A stretch of 64,000 nucleotides of DNA from JAKVAV01 sp964651785 (GCA_964651785.1 CAZYWJ010000002.1:62001-126000), one strand, 5' to 3'; positions 1 through 8,952 are shown, counted from the first letter of the stretch. Made by a program: numbers and translations. The notes: generated by a model not told the origin, from the letters alone.

Positions 1-72
1 CTTTAAACTATGCTGAATATCTTTGGAAACGATACTTTCATCTTCGACTACAAGAATGTTTGTTTTGGCCAT
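1..72 (-). CDS. Response regulator, N-terminal fragment (cut by window edge)
   Basis: Only 24 codons are visible, from an ATG at 72 running off the left edge. They encode MAKTNILVVEDESIVSKDIQ, which is the first beta strand of a CheY-like receiver domain with the acidic pair E-D-E directly after the ILVV strand. The gene starts 14 bp after the stop of the histidine kinase on the same strand, so the two probably form a kinase/regulator operon. The output domain is outside the window. HisKA_2 kinases are often paired with single-domain or LytTR-type regulators, but nothing here decides between them. Confidence 0.8.
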   Translation of the reverse strand, partial: MAKTNILVVEDESIVSKDIQHSLK

Positions 73-86
73 TGTATCTTGGTTTT

Positions 87-2537
87 TTACTGTCTTTCAA
101 AAGTAATTAAATATTTTGTACCGCCTTTTGTGCTCACTTCAATGGAGGCATCCAATTGGTCTTTGAGGGTATATACCAATTGTAATCCTAAAGAATCGCT
201 GTTTTCATAATCAAAACCTTCAGGCAATCCGCGACCATTGTCAGCAATAGTCAACGAAACCTTTGAGCCTTTATGCTTAGCCGAAACAAATATTTCTCCC
301 GGTTGACCTTTATCGAAGGCATATTTAAGAGAGTTAGAAATCAGCTCATTTGCAATAAGCCCGCACGGAATTGCTTGATCGAGTGATAAGTACGTGTCGT
401 CCAGATCCGTTTTTAAATTTACCATACCCACTTCCAAACTGTACGAATGCACCAGATTATTCGCCAGTGATAAAATATATCCACTAAATTCTATTCCTGA
501 AAAGTCTTTCGTTTGGTAAAGTGATTCATGAATGAAACTCATTGATTTTATCCGGTTTTGGCTTTCGCGCAAAATGTTCAATGAATTTTCATCTTTGACG
601 TATGAAGACTGAAGATTCAAAATACTACTTATAACCTGAAGATTATTTTTTACCCGATGATGGACTTCCTGCAAAAGAATCTCTTTTTCAGACAATGATT
701 CCTTCATCTTCTTTTGGATGATTTTTTTATCCGTCACATCGTAAGACATGCAGGAGATTTCTTTGATTTTACTATCCTCTCCTACAATGGGGCTCAAAAA
801 AACTTCCATCCACACTTCATTTCCATCTTGTCCCGGTAAACGCCCTTCAAATTGTTGCATTTTTCCTTTAAAGGCTAACTTGAAATAATTGTCCAATTCA
901 CCATGTGCCTCTTCATTCAGATGATTTTTAAGCAGTTCTATAAAATTGCTTCCTATACTTACTTCTCTATCGAGAAGCTTGAAATGCTGATCAGCAAAAA
1001 TTCTGTTGTAAGAAACAATATGGTAATCTGTATCTACTGTCCAGATAAGCATAGCAGTGCTGTCAAAAATAGCTTGAATCTTAGCCGCCTGAGCTTTCAA
1101 TTTTTTTTCGGCTGCCTTCTTATAGGTTACGGCCTGACTTATTCCCGCTACTTCAATTATATTGCCTTCATCATCAAAAATGGGATTGAACGAAACCTCT
1201 GCGGTATGTTCTTTTCCCATCGCATCCTTATATTCAGACTCAAATCTGAGCTGCTCGCCCTGAAAAGCCCTTTGATACCTCTCCTTCCAAATTGCCCGTC
1301 TTGATTTGGAAATGCTGTTTCCCATTTCATAGACCTTTTTTCCCAAAGCCACTTCCGTATTGAATCGTTTGGAGACACCTTGCTCGTAAAATTCATTAAA
1401 AAAGGTTAATTCAAATTTTTCATTCACAGACCAAATCATATGATTCGTAGCATTGAAAATGGTGTTGATTTTCTTAGATTGATCCTGAATATTCTTAGCT
1501 GCCACTTTTTGTTCGGTTACATCCAGGGCTAACCCCGCTACTTCTTTTACTTCTTCGTTTATGAGAATCGGATTTAAATAAATATCTCTGTAAGAAGTCT
1601 GACCTTTGAGATCGGTTGTCTTGGAAGTGAAATTTATTCCTTCACCGTGACGAAAAACATAATCATATTTTTCATCCCAAAAAGAATGATATTCTTTTGA
1701 GGCAAATTTTTGCTTCGGTTTGGAGAGATCCGTATTTATCTCAGGAACTACCCCATACAAATCTTTAATAGTGTGAGAATATGCATCGTTGAAGGATGTC
1801 AGCGACTTGTTTCTGTTCACGCTCCAAAAGAGAATATTACCCGTTCGAAAAAAAGCTTTAATCCGAGCCGATTGATCGTTTACTTGACGAATGGTGGAAA
1901 TGTCATCGGTTATGTCTTTCATCAAACATAGAAACGATTTCTTACCATCAATCATTTTCAACTCATGTTTGCACTCGAGAAAGACTTGCTGTCCTGACTC
2001 TGCTTCAAGACCGATTAAAAGATCATCTCCTGAATCAGAAGGTTTGAGATTACTCAAAAAATTTTGATAGCTAACCTTGTATTCAGGAAGAATTAAATCA
2101 TTGAAATTCAAATTCTTTTCCCTATACCCTATCCTGTCATTCCATGCCTTATTTCTGAACAGAATGTTACCATCATCATCTATAATTTTAATGATTGCCG
2201 GATCAGTATCATCAAACAGGGCAGTGCGCCCTCCGTAAATTTCGGAATGCAAAAGCACTAAGATATCACTGCGCCTTCCCATGAAGGTAAGCATGGATAA
2301 TTTTCCCGAATTTCCGATAAAATAGGACTCTAACCCTATCGTATCCTCCGAATCTATTACATCTAAGAATGCTTGAAAAGCATGTAAATCGGATTGCTCC
2401 AAAATATCGTTTACTGCCTTCGCTTTATATTCACAATTAGTACCAAAGCAATTGGTTATGTTACCATCCCGAGTAACTTCCAGAATGCTCTGATAAAGAA
2501 TAGATTCATTCTTTTTAGGGCCGTAAGAACTGTCCAA
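87..2537 (-). CDS. PAS-domain sensor histidine kinase (HisKA_2 family)
   Basis: A soluble multi-PAS kinase of 816 residues; no membrane segment is apparent. At least four PAS-like units follow one another over residues 1-610, each ending in a PAC-like stretch such as VAGLALDVTEQK, VAGISQAVTYKK and ISCMSYDVTDKK. The dimerisation/phosphoacceptor helix is of the HisKA_2 type, EVHHRVKNNLQVIS, with the phospho-accepting His at about 626. The HATPase domain follows, with its N box (NELISNSLKYAF) near 725 and G1 box (DNGRGLP) near 766. The start is a TTG at 2537; the next Met is far inside the first domain. The stop is 14 bp before the response regulator gene. The stimulus cannot be read from the sequence; a cytosolic redox, light or ligand signal through PAS is the usual inference. 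Confidence 0.9.
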   Translation of the reverse strand: MDSSYGPKKNESILYQSILEVTRDGNITNCFGTNCEYKAKAVNDILEQSDLHAFQAFLDVIDSEDTIGLESYFIGNSGKLSMLTFMGRRSDILVLLHSEIYGGRTALFDDTDPAIIKIIDDDGNILFRNKAWNDRIGYREKNLNFNDLILPEYKVSYQNFLSNLKPSDSGDDLLIGLEAESGQQVFLECKHELKMIDGKKSFLCLMKDITDDISTIRQVNDQSARIKAFFRTGNILFWSVNRNKSLTSFNDAYSHTIKDLYGVVPEINTDLSKPKQKFASKEYHSFWDEKYDYVFRHGEGINFTSKTTDLKGQTSYRDIYLNPILINEEVKEVAGLALDVTEQKVAAKNIQDQSKKINTIFNATNHMIWSVNEKFELTFFNEFYEQGVSKRFNTEVALGKKVYEMGNSISKSRRAIWKERYQRAFQGEQLRFESEYKDAMGKEHTAEVSFNPIFDDEGNIIEVAGISQAVTYKKAAEKKLKAQAAKIQAIFDSTAMLIWTVDTDYHIVSYNRIFADQHFKLLDREVSIGSNFIELLKNHLNEEAHGELDNYFKLAFKGKMQQFEGRLPGQDGNEVWMEVFLSPIVGEDSKIKEISCMSYDVTDKKIIQKKMKESLSEKEILLQEVHHRVKNNLQVISSILNLQSSYVKDENSLNILRESQNRIKSMSFIHESLYQTKDFSGIEFSGYILSLANNLVHSYSLEVGMVNLKTDLDDTYLSLDQAIPCGLIANELISNSLKYAFDKGQPGEIFVSAKHKGSKVSLTIADNGRGLPEGFDYENSDSLGLQLVYTLKDQLDASIEVSTKGGTKYLITFERQ

Positions 2538-2607
2538 GGTGTTATCTTAAATAAATACGATGATATCTGATATTTCACCGTTGTAGATCAAAGGTCGCTA
2601 TTTAAGA

Positions 2608-4200
2608 TCAATTTGAAAGTTCTTCCTCAACTTCTGTTTCAGATTCACTATATACTTTTCTACCGTTAATTTTTACCTCCTGCCCGTTCTTATATTTAAC
2701 CACCAACTCCTGCACTCCGTTTTCATCATACGTTTTCCACGTACCGACTCTAACCCCGCTGGAATATTTCCCTTCTTTCTTCAACTGACCGTTCGGATAG
2801 TACCACTTGTGTTTTCCGATAGCCAAGCCCATGGCATATTCTCCTTCATAATTCAGCTCACCCTCCGGATACTCGTATATCCACTCCCCGTTCCGCTCGC
2901 CATCCAAGTATGATCCCTTTTCCGTATGATCACCCACATTATAAAACCACTCTCCGTCTTTGTAACCGCTCACATATTCGCCTCTTGAAATCTCATTTCC
3001 TTCAATGTCATATTCAATTGACTCCCCATCTTCTTTTCCCCTGCGGTAATATTCTTCGCGTCGTAAATTTCCATTATCAAAATACCAAGTCCATCTGCCT
3101 TGAGGCAATCCATCGACATATTTGGCCCGGTGTTCAATCTCACCGTTTTTATGGTAAAAAACCCACTCTCCTATTCGGTTACTGTTTTCAAATTCCCCCT
3201 CAGCTTTTAATTCTCCGGTGTCGTAATACAATTTCCACAATCCTTGATAATCACCCTTCTCATCAATAATTCCTGCCGCCGTTTTTTCCCCTCTGTGGTA
3301 AATTTCAGCTCCTTCTATATTTCCTTCATTATCATAATAGCGATGCGTCCCCTCTTTTTTTCCGTCTACATATCCGCCCGTCGATTTAATTTCCCCATTG
3401 GGATAATAGCTGTTGCGCAGATCCAAAATGACCGATTCCTCTGAATCTACCACAAGTTGATCATCCCGATACTTCTCTAAACTGATGAGATCGCCATCTT
3501 TATCAAAGGTTTTAAAAATCCCGTTCTTCTTATCATTCATGTAAGTCCCTTCTACATGAATGTTACCATTAGGATAAAATGTAATCCACTTTCCTCTTTT
3601 TTTACCTCTGTCATCATATCTGTTTATACGTTCAGCAGATTTCAAATATCCTTCGCGATACTTTAATAAAGTTATGACTCTGCCATCTCTCGCATACTCA
3701 AATCCTTCTCCCTCTTCCAGATCATCTTCGTATGGTATTTCCTTCTGAACTTCACCTGTCGGAAAATATATCTCTGCTACTCCCGTACGCTTGTCATTTT
3801 CTAAGATAGCCTTTTCATAGAGTGCTCCGTTATTGTAAGTAAGTACCTCCCCGTTTTTGATGCCATTTTCATAAGTTATCTTACTGGTGATCAAACCTTC
3901 TTCATCATAGAAAACCCATATGCTATCCAATTGAAATTTCTCTCGGTTTCCTTCACTCTTAATTTGCCCGGAAGGATAGTATGTGGTCCAGTATCCGTTA
4001 GGTTTGCCATCGAGTAAATAGCCTTCGGAAGAAACTTTTCCATCATCATAATAGTACACGGTATACTCGCCATCCTGAGCACTAAGGTCAGCAATTTGAA
4101 CCATTGTCAAAATCAGAGTCAAGCCTATCATTATATTCTTCTTTAGATAAAATAATGAATATGTAATAGGTCTGTTCATTCTGTTTAAATTGAAATTCAT
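2608..4200 (-). CDS. Secreted YwqK/MORN-type repeat protein
   Basis: About 530 residues. A signal peptide (hydrophobic core IMIGLTLILTMVQIADL, then SAQ) is followed by roughly twenty 22-24 residue repeats with the pattern G-x-W-x-x-Y-Y-x-x-G-x-(I/L)-x-x-E-G-x-Y-x-x-G-x-x-x-G. These are the 'toxin-antitoxin YwqK antitoxin'/MORN_2 variant repeats common in Bacteroidota secreted proteins. The open frame extends up to 4290, but a TAACTTTG promoter-like element at 4225-4232 and the position of the signal peptide favour the ATG at 4200, or the one at 4179. The short acidic C-terminus (SESETEVEEELSN) carries no T9SS sorting domain. The YwqK name is historical; no toxin gene is nearby and I do not infer a toxin-antitoxin function. 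It most likely forms a beta-rich periplasmic or surface scaffold. Confidence 0.8.
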   Translation of the reverse strand: MNFNLNRMNRPITYSLFYLKKNIMIGLTLILTMVQIADLSAQDGEYTVYYYDDGKVSSEGYLLDGKPNGYWTTYYPSGQIKSEGNREKFQLDSIWVFYDEEGLITSKITYENGIKNGEVLTYNNGALYEKAILENDKRTGVAEIYFPTGEVQKEIPYEDDLEEGEGFEYARDGRVITLLKYREGYLKSAERINRYDDRGKKRGKWITFYPNGNIHVEGTYMNDKKNGIFKTFDKDGDLISLEKYRDDQLVVDSEESVILDLRNSYYPNGEIKSTGGYVDGKKEGTHRYYDNEGNIEGAEIYHRGEKTAAGIIDEKGDYQGLWKLYYDTGELKAEGEFENSNRIGEWVFYHKNGEIEHRAKYVDGLPQGRWTWYFDNGNLRREEYYRRGKEDGESIEYDIEGNEISRGEYVSGYKDGEWFYNVGDHTEKGSYLDGERNGEWIYEYPEGELNYEGEYAMGLAIGKHKWYYPNGQLKKEGKYSSGVRVGTWKTYDENGVQELVVKYKNGQEVKINGRKVYSESETEVEEELSN

Positions 4201-4224
4201 GAATAGTTGTATATGTAACTTTTC

Positions 4225-4232
4225 CAAAGTTA
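4225..4232 (-). promoter_or_regulatory. Candidate -7 element TAACTTTG before the YwqK-repeat gene
   Basis: On the minus strand the sequence reads TAACTTTG, a match to the Bacteroidota -7 consensus TAnnTTTG. No TTG is found at the ideal 19-bp distance upstream, so this is supported by the -7 box only. If used, transcription starts about 4218, downstream of the longest possible start codon (4290), which supports starts at 4200 or 4179. Confidence 0.4.
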
Positions 4233-4600
4233 ATAACAGAGTCTTAACGGTTTTTATGTCAGAATATCTTTGGAGAGAAGGCCTTATCATTTAATTAACA
4301 ATTTCAACTTCTTTTTCCCTCTTGATACAATCCATGTGTGAGAATGAATCATATTGTTGATGAAACGGTGTTGAAATTTTGAAATCTGCTCGCAACTTTT
4401 TCTTGGATATGATGATGAGGTTATTGCTTAATCAAATTCTCTTTCAAAGGTGAAATACTTCCGGCAATGTTTACACATTGTTTCTCTTCTATTAACATAT
4501 TGACCGGTGAAAACTGATAATTAAGAAATCAGTATTTACAGGGTTTTTGATACATTCATTTTCTTACTTGTTGAAAAAAATGATCATGACTTCTGATGCG
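4233..4600. other. AT-rich intergenic region without a recognisable gene
   Basis: About 370 bp between the divergent YwqK-repeat and rpiB transcription units. No open frame with a recognisable product, no tRNA, no clear hairpin terminator and no cluster of DnaA boxes was found. It must hold the promoters of both neighbours. Confidence 0.6.
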
Positions 4601-4608
4601 TATCTTTG
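4601..4608 (+). promoter_or_regulatory. Candidate -7 element TATCTTTG of rpiB
   Basis: TATCTTTG matches TAnnTTTG exactly and ends 15 bp before the rpiB ATG at 4624. The spacing implies a very short 5' leader. No TTG lies at the consensus -33 position. Confidence 0.5.
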
Positions 4609-4623
4609 TTGAAAACGGAACAA

Positions 4624-5052
4624 ATGAAGATTGCAATTGGCGGCGACCATGCCGGATATTCATTAAAAAAGGAACTGATCAGTTATTTGAAAGAACTCGG
4701 TCATCAATTAAAAGATTGCGGAACTCATAGTGATGAAAGTACTGATTATCCACCTTTTGCACATGCCGTAGCAGAAGCTGTCGCTGATAATGATTTTGAA
4801 GCAGGTATTCTTATTTGTGGAAGTGCTAACGGGGTGGCGATGGCGGCTAATAAACATAAATCCATTCGATGTGCTATTTGTTGGGACGTTGAATTAGCAG
4901 AATTAGCAAGAGCTCACAATGATGCGAACGTAATCGCTCTTCCTGCCCGATTCATTTCGAAAGAAAAAGCATTTGAGATAGCTCGGACCTTTTTATCTAC
5001 TTCTTTCGAAGGGGGACGTCATAAAAGACGGGTGGATCAAATTCCTTGTTAG
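4624..5052 (+). CDS. rpiB: Ribose-5-phosphate isomerase B
   Basis: 142-residue RpiB/LacAB-family enzyme interconverting ribose 5-phosphate and ribulose 5-phosphate in the non-oxidative pentose phosphate pathway. Family marks are the N-terminal MKIAIGGDHAGYSLK, the D-C-G motif with the T-D-Y-P segment, and the catalytic-region motif LICGSANGVAMAANK carrying the active-site Cys. The ATG at 4624 fits the family N-terminus; an in-frame TTG at 4606 would add six residues and lies too close to the promoter-like TATCTTTG at 4601-4608. It converges with the TlpA-like gene with a 3-bp gap between stops. Confidence 0.93.
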   Translation: MKIAIGGDHAGYSLKKELISYLKELGHQLKDCGTHSDESTDYPPFAHAVAEAVADNDFEAGILICGSANGVAMAANKHKSIRCAICWDVELAELARAHNDANVIALPARFISKEKAFEIARTFLSTSFEGGRHKRRVDQIPC

Positions 5053-5055
5053 AGT

Positions 5056-6294
5056 TTAGTATTCCTCCTCAACCAGACGGGCAATTAGCTCTTTTTTTTC
5101 TTGAATGAATTCAGAGTAATGCTCCCCTGTTCCCGGTCCGTAGAAGCCCGTGTAAATTTCGGAGACCCGGCGATCTTTTCCTATAAAGATTAATGTAGGA
5201 AATGAACTTATGGAGCTAAGCATGGGAAATTTTTCATTGGCGCCTTTCTTACTGGCCTTTCCGCCGAATAGAAATCGATTCGGAATATCGAGTCGATGAG
5301 CATATTCGGAAAAAGCATTTTTTGCAGATTCAAGGTCATCTTTATATTCAAACAGTACAGGGAGTACAACCAATTCGCTATTGGAATAAGGTTGTGCCAA
5401 TTCGGCTAAAGCTCTCGAAGCATCCATACAATTAGGGCACCACGTTCCCATGATGTCAAGAATTACAACCTTACCATCCAGATCGGCTTTATTCCAATTG
5501 ACTTCTTCTCCTTTCTCATTTATCAGATTAAAATCAAAAGGTTTTTGAGATGTTATAGTAGTGATGCTTTCAGGCTTTGCCAGGGAAGTTAATGAATCGG
5601 TCAGCCCGATCCATTCAGCTTCGTAATGAGTTCCTGATTTGAAAATTCCGTTAACTAATGAATCACCTTTTATACTGGCTTTGAAAAAGAAAGCATGGCT
5701 GCCATCAAAAGTGCTGAGATAAATAGAGTTATTCATAATGTTTCCCTCCAGAAATCTATAATCACCCGTTTCAGTCAGAAACGTACCTTTCAATCTGCCT
5801 GACCGGTTTTCCAATTCCAAGATTGCCGGATATTCACCTTTGCTATCGGGTTGAAATCTCACAAAATATCTGTCAGAGATAGCTTGTCTGCTTTGACTAT
5901 TGGTGAATCGAAAATCTTGTCCTTGTTCCGCAGTAATAGGAATCTTATAATTTTCTTTGTCATAATTGATCCATATTCCTGAGAGCATATAGGGTGATTC
6001 CACGCGCATCTTAAAAGCAGTATTGAAGAAGGGCAAATTGGCAATCAATGAATCGTTGCGAAGAATTACATCTTGAATTACGATCTCTTCATCTGCATTG
6101 TGAAGTGTTAGCGTAGCGGAGTAATCTTTAACTTCGGTGAATGTCCCCGTGAAAGGGAGTAAATCACCATTTAAGTCCATGGTGAATCGCCAAACGGTTT
6201 CGGGAATGGTTATTCTGTTCTTAGAGGCATTTCGATTTTCTGCTTTACAGGAAAGCAGCAGGATTAAAAAGGCTAGTTGATAGGTAACTCTCAT
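5056..6294 (-). CDS. TlpA-like thioredoxin-fold lipoprotein
   Basis: 412 residues starting at the ATG at 6294. A short hydrophobic leader ends in a lipobox (LLSC), so it is predicted to be a lipoprotein. Residues ~30-250 form a beta-rich N-terminal domain resembling the DUF4369-type region found before TlpA domains in Bacteroidota. The C-terminal thioredoxin/AhpC-TSA domain has the redox motif WCPNC (Cys 286 and 289) and the cis-proline segment SSFPTLIF. This points to a periplasmic thiol:disulfide reductase. The frame is open back to 6336, but that extension would include the terminator hairpin of the upstream aldehyde dehydrogenase gene, so 6294 is preferred. The physiological partner is not evident. 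Confidence 0.88.
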   Translation of the reverse strand: MRVTYQLAFLILLLSCKAENRNASKNRITIPETVWRFTMDLNGDLLPFTGTFTEVKDYSATLTLHNADEEIVIQDVILRNDSLIANLPFFNTAFKMRVESPYMLSGIWINYDKENYKIPITAEQGQDFRFTNSQSRQAISDRYFVRFQPDSKGEYPAILELENRSGRLKGTFLTETGDYRFLEGNIMNNSIYLSTFDGSHAFFFKASIKGDSLVNGIFKSGTHYEAEWIGLTDSLTSLAKPESITTITSQKPFDFNLINEKGEEVNWNKADLDGKVVILDIMGTWCPNCMDASRALAELAQPYSNSELVVLPVLFEYKDDLESAKNAFSEYAHRLDIPNRFLFGGKASKKGANEKFPMLSSISSFPTLIFIGKDRRVSEIYTGFYGPGTGEHYSEFIQEKKELIARLVEEEY

Positions 6295-6299
6295 AAGGG

Positions 6300-6332
6300 A
6301 TAAAAGTAAAAAAGGCTCCGATAGGGAGCCTT
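6300..6332 (-). terminator. Rho-independent terminator of the aldehyde dehydrogenase gene
   Basis: On the minus strand AAGGCTCC-CTATC-GGAGCCTT forms a perfect 8-bp stem with a 5-nt loop, followed by a T-rich run (TTTTACTTTTA). It lies 28 bp after the aldehyde dehydrogenase stop and just before the start of the TlpA-like gene, so the two genes are separate transcription units. Confidence 0.85.
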
Positions 6333-6359
6333 CCATTTAAAAACTTATTTAAACCTGAG

Positions 6360-7907
6360 CTAAAAATCAAATTTGATTCCTTGAGCAAGTGGTAGACTGT
6401 CACTGTAATTAATAGTGTTCGTTTGTCTTCTCATGTAAATTTTCCATGCATCGCTTCCTGATTCTCTTCCTCCTCCCGTTTCTTTTTCACCTCCGAAGGC
6501 ACCACCGATTTCAGCTCCTGATGTACCGATATTGACATTCGCTATTCCGCAATCAGAACCTTCGTGAGAGAGGAATGTCTCCATTTCTCGCATGTTCGTT
6601 GTCATAATTGCTGAAGATAATCCCTGAACTACACCGTTTTGAAGTTCAATAGCCTCTTCAAGGGTTGTGTATTTCATTAAATATAGAATTGGTGCAAAAG
6701 TTTCGTGTTGCACGATTTCGTAGTGATTTTCTACTTCCGCAATAGCCGGTTTTACATAGCAATCGCTACCGAGATTTTCCAAGCTTCCGCCTTCTACTAT
6801 GATGTTTCCACCTTCTTCTTTTACTTTCTTCAATGCATTGTGATAGCCTTCTACGGCGTCCTTATCGATAAGGGGCCCCATATGGTTGTTTTCATCCAGA
6901 GGGTTACCGATTTTGACTTGATTGTAAGCCTTTACTAAGGTCTCTTTTACTTGATTGTAGATAGACTCATGAATAATTAATCTTCGTGTGCTGGTGCAGC
7001 GCTGACCTGCAGTTCCTACCGCTCCGAAAACGATACCCGGAATAGCCACTTTAAGATCTGCATCAGGTGTTAAAATAATGGCATTATTTCCACCTAGTTC
7101 CAAAAGAGTTTTACCTAACCTTTTTGCTACAGCTTGTGCAACGATTTTTCCCATTCGAATTGAACCGGTCGCCGATACCAGCGGAACATTCCTATCCGCG
7201 GTCATGTATTCTCCTACTTTATAATCTCCGTTAATTACACAACTAATTCCTTCGGGAAGGTCGTTTTCTTTCGCAACCTCAGCGAAGATATTTTGACAAG
7301 CTATGGAGCAGAGAGGAGTTTTTTCTGAAGGTTTCCAGATGCAGACATCGCCACACACCCAAGCCAATGCCGTATTCCAGCTCCAAACGGCTACGGGAAA
7401 ATTGAAAGCAGAAATAATTCCGACAATTCCAAGCGGATGATATTGTTCATACATTCGATGCTTGAAGCGTTCGCTGTGCATGGTTAGCCCGTGCAACTGT
7501 CGCGAGAGCCCAACGGCGAAGTCGCATATGTCAATCATTTCCTGAACTTCTCCCAATCCTTCTTGTAGAGATTTTCCCATTTCATATGAAACGAGCATTC
7601 CAAGTTCCTGTTTGTATTCGCGAAGCTTATTTCCGTACTGCCGTACGATTTCTCCTCGCTGAGGCGCGGGTTTCATACGCCATTCTCTGAAGGCCGCTTT
7701 AGCGGTAGTTACAATTCTTGAATAATCTTCTTCCGTTCCCGTCGTGGTCTGACCAATTAATTTACCATCGACCGGCGAAATTGAATTAATGGTTTCTCCG
7801 GATCCGAAATTTTCGAGTCCTGTTGAACAACCTTGATTAGTCTCTTTAATACCAAGCTTGTCCAAAATTTCTTTAACTGAAGATTCGGTGAGTGTAGTTG
7901 TGGACAT
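6360..7907 (-). CDS. Aldehyde dehydrogenase, ALDH7 (antiquitin/AmaB)-like
   Basis: 515-residue NAD(P)+-dependent aldehyde dehydrogenase. Catalytic Cys304 sits in GTAGQRCTSTRR, the general base Glu270 in LLELGGNNA, and the cofactor-binding segment SATGSIRMGK precedes them. The GQRCTSTRR context and the C-terminal IGGAFGGEKETGGGRESGSD region are typical of the ALDH7 clade, which oxidises alpha-aminoadipic semialdehyde / piperideine-6-carboxylate in lysine catabolism. Substrate assignment is by family similarity only. The gene stands alone with a promoter-like element (7923-7930), an upstream inverted repeat (7961-7983) and its own terminator. No lysine-degradation partner gene is adjacent. Confidence 0.9.
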   Translation of the reverse strand: MSTTTLTESSVKEILDKLGIKETNQGCSTGLENFGSGETINSISPVDGKLIGQTTTGTEEDYSRIVTTAKAAFREWRMKPAPQRGEIVRQYGNKLREYKQELGMLVSYEMGKSLQEGLGEVQEMIDICDFAVGLSRQLHGLTMHSERFKHRMYEQYHPLGIVGIISAFNFPVAVWSWNTALAWVCGDVCIWKPSEKTPLCSIACQNIFAEVAKENDLPEGISCVINGDYKVGEYMTADRNVPLVSATGSIRMGKIVAQAVAKRLGKTLLELGGNNAIILTPDADLKVAIPGIVFGAVGTAGQRCTSTRRLIIHESIYNQVKETLVKAYNQVKIGNPLDENNHMGPLIDKDAVEGYHNALKKVKEEGGNIIVEGGSLENLGSDCYVKPAIAEVENHYEIVQHETFAPILYLMKYTTLEEAIELQNGVVQGLSSAIMTTNMREMETFLSHEGSDCGIANVNIGTSGAEIGGAFGGEKETGGGRESGSDAWKIYMRRQTNTINYSDSLPLAQGIKFDF

Positions 7908-7922
7908 GTTTTAAATTTTCTG

Positions 7923-7930
7923 CAAAGATA
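7923..7930 (-). promoter_or_regulatory. Candidate -7 element TATCTTTG of the aldehyde dehydrogenase gene
   Basis: Minus-strand TATCTTTG, an exact TAnnTTTG match, 15 bp upstream of the ATG at 7907. No TTG lies at the consensus -33 distance. Confidence 0.5.
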
Positions 7931-7960
7931 GGTAGTAATCTCAGAATAAAAATTTACTTA

Positions 7961-7983
7961 TATTACAGATTATCAATGTAATA
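7961..7983. promoter_or_regulatory. Inverted repeat, candidate operator upstream of the aldehyde dehydrogenase gene
   Basis: TATTACA-N9-TGTAATA is a perfect 7-bp inverted repeat with a 9-bp spacer, 30 bp upstream of the -7 box, where a dimeric regulator would bind. There is no T-tract, so it is not a terminator. The regulator is unknown. Confidence 0.4.
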
Positions 7984-8064
7984 TGGAATTTGGCCTTTAG
8001 TGCGTTTTGAACACCGGGTCTTATAGACATTACCAGCCAAAGGTGATCGTTCGTTTTTAGGGTC

Positions 8065-8952
8065 TTATTTGGCTTTTTTCCGTAATATGTAGATTTGACT
8101 TGAATACGGAGTAGATTTTGAAAGGGCAGATAGATTTGATTGAACTCCCTTCAATAATCCTGAAAGTTTTGATCCATTCATATATTTTTCGCTGAGGAGG
8201 GAAACATAAAAACTATCAAATATCATCCCTCTGGTTTTTATCAAGTCCAAATTATTCTGTTTGGCTAGTGAGTCGATATCTTTTTGAGTAAAATGCCATA
8301 AATGCCGGGGAACATCCAATGCTGCCCAATTTTCACCATAATATTGTGCGTCTAATGATTCATAATCGGGAAGTGCCAGAACAAGAATACCGTTTGCTTT
8401 TAAAATAAGGCTGAATTGTGCAAGAATTTCCGAGAAATTTGGAATATGTTCTAAAACATGCCACAAAGTGATACAAGCAAATGTTTCTTTTTTAATTGCA
8501 AATAAAGCTTCCGGATGATCTAAATGGATGCCTTGCTGAGCGGCTGTCTTTCTGGCCGTTTCATTCGGTTCGAAACCGAGGATATCAATCTTTTTTTGCT
8601 GTACGAATTTGACAAAGTCACCGGCACCCGCTCCGTAGTCTAACCATGTTCCACGTGGAACGTATTTTTTGATTGCATTAAACTTAAGTTGGAGATTAAG
8701 GTTTTGAACTCTTTTATACCAGGAGTTAATGAATCCTTTCGAAATTTTACTATGAGAAATATAATTTTCACTCTGATAGTATTTCCATAAAGCATCTCCT
8801 TCAGGTTGCGGATTGGTAAAAAGAAATCCGCATGATTGACATTTATTTAGTTGAAATAATTCTTGAGAGATAGAGTGATCCTTTATTTTGGAATGAACAA
8901 TGAATTGAGTTCCTCCGCAAATCGGGCAGCTCGATAGTTTTCTTTTTGACAT
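8065..8952 (-). CDS. Class I SAM-dependent methyltransferase with N-terminal zinc ribbon
   Basis: 295 residues. The N-terminus carries two CxxC pairs, CPICGG (residues 8-11) and CQSCGF (~38-41), forming a zinc ribbon. A Methyltransf_23/UbiG-like domain follows, with the SAM-binding motif I LDYGAGAGDF at about 104-113, the acidic residue of motif II in ILGFEPNE, and LWHVLEHIPN as the post-III motif. This architecture is common in Bacteroidota and in glycan loci; the substrate is unknown. Its coding sequence holds one parS-like palindrome (8648-8661), read as codons for V-P-R-G-T, and a second lies just upstream (8970-8983). The gene follows mnmG by 30 bp on the same strand. Confidence 0.85.
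   Translation of the reverse strand: MSKRKLSSCPICGGTQFIVHSKIKDHSISQELFQLNKCQSCGFLFTNPQPEGDALWKYYQSENYISHSKISKGFINSWYKRVQNLNLQLKFNAIKKYVPRGTWLDYGAGAGDFVKFVQQKKIDILGFEPNETARKTAAQQGIHLDHPEALFAIKKETFACITLWHVLEHIPNFSEILAQFSLILKANGILVLALPDYESLDAQYYGENWAALDVPRHLWHFTQKDIDSLAKQNNLDLIKTRGMIFDSFYVSLLSEKYMNGSKLSGLLKGVQSNLSALSKSTPYSSQIYILRKKAK
8648..8661. promoter_or_regulatory. parS-like ParB-binding site, copy 1
   Basis: Perfect 14-bp palindrome GTTCCACGTGGAAC, preceded by T as in known parS 16-mers (general consensus TGTTNCACGTGNAACA). It lies inside the methyltransferase gene. Only two copies occur in the window, 322 bp apart, next to mnmG. A chance occurrence of a given 14-mer in 64 kb is well below one. 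ParB/Spo0J would bind here for chromosome partition; ParB itself is not in the window. Confidence 0.8.

Noticed and set aside
2608..4200. Toxin-antitoxin system suggested by the YwqK repeat name
   Set aside because: No toxin gene adjacent, a signal peptide is present, and the repeats are a general structural type.
4233..4600. AT-rich region before rpiB as a possible replication origin
   Set aside because: No DnaA-box cluster and no dnaA/dnaN nearby; AT richness alone is not evidence. It is ordinary divergent promoter space.
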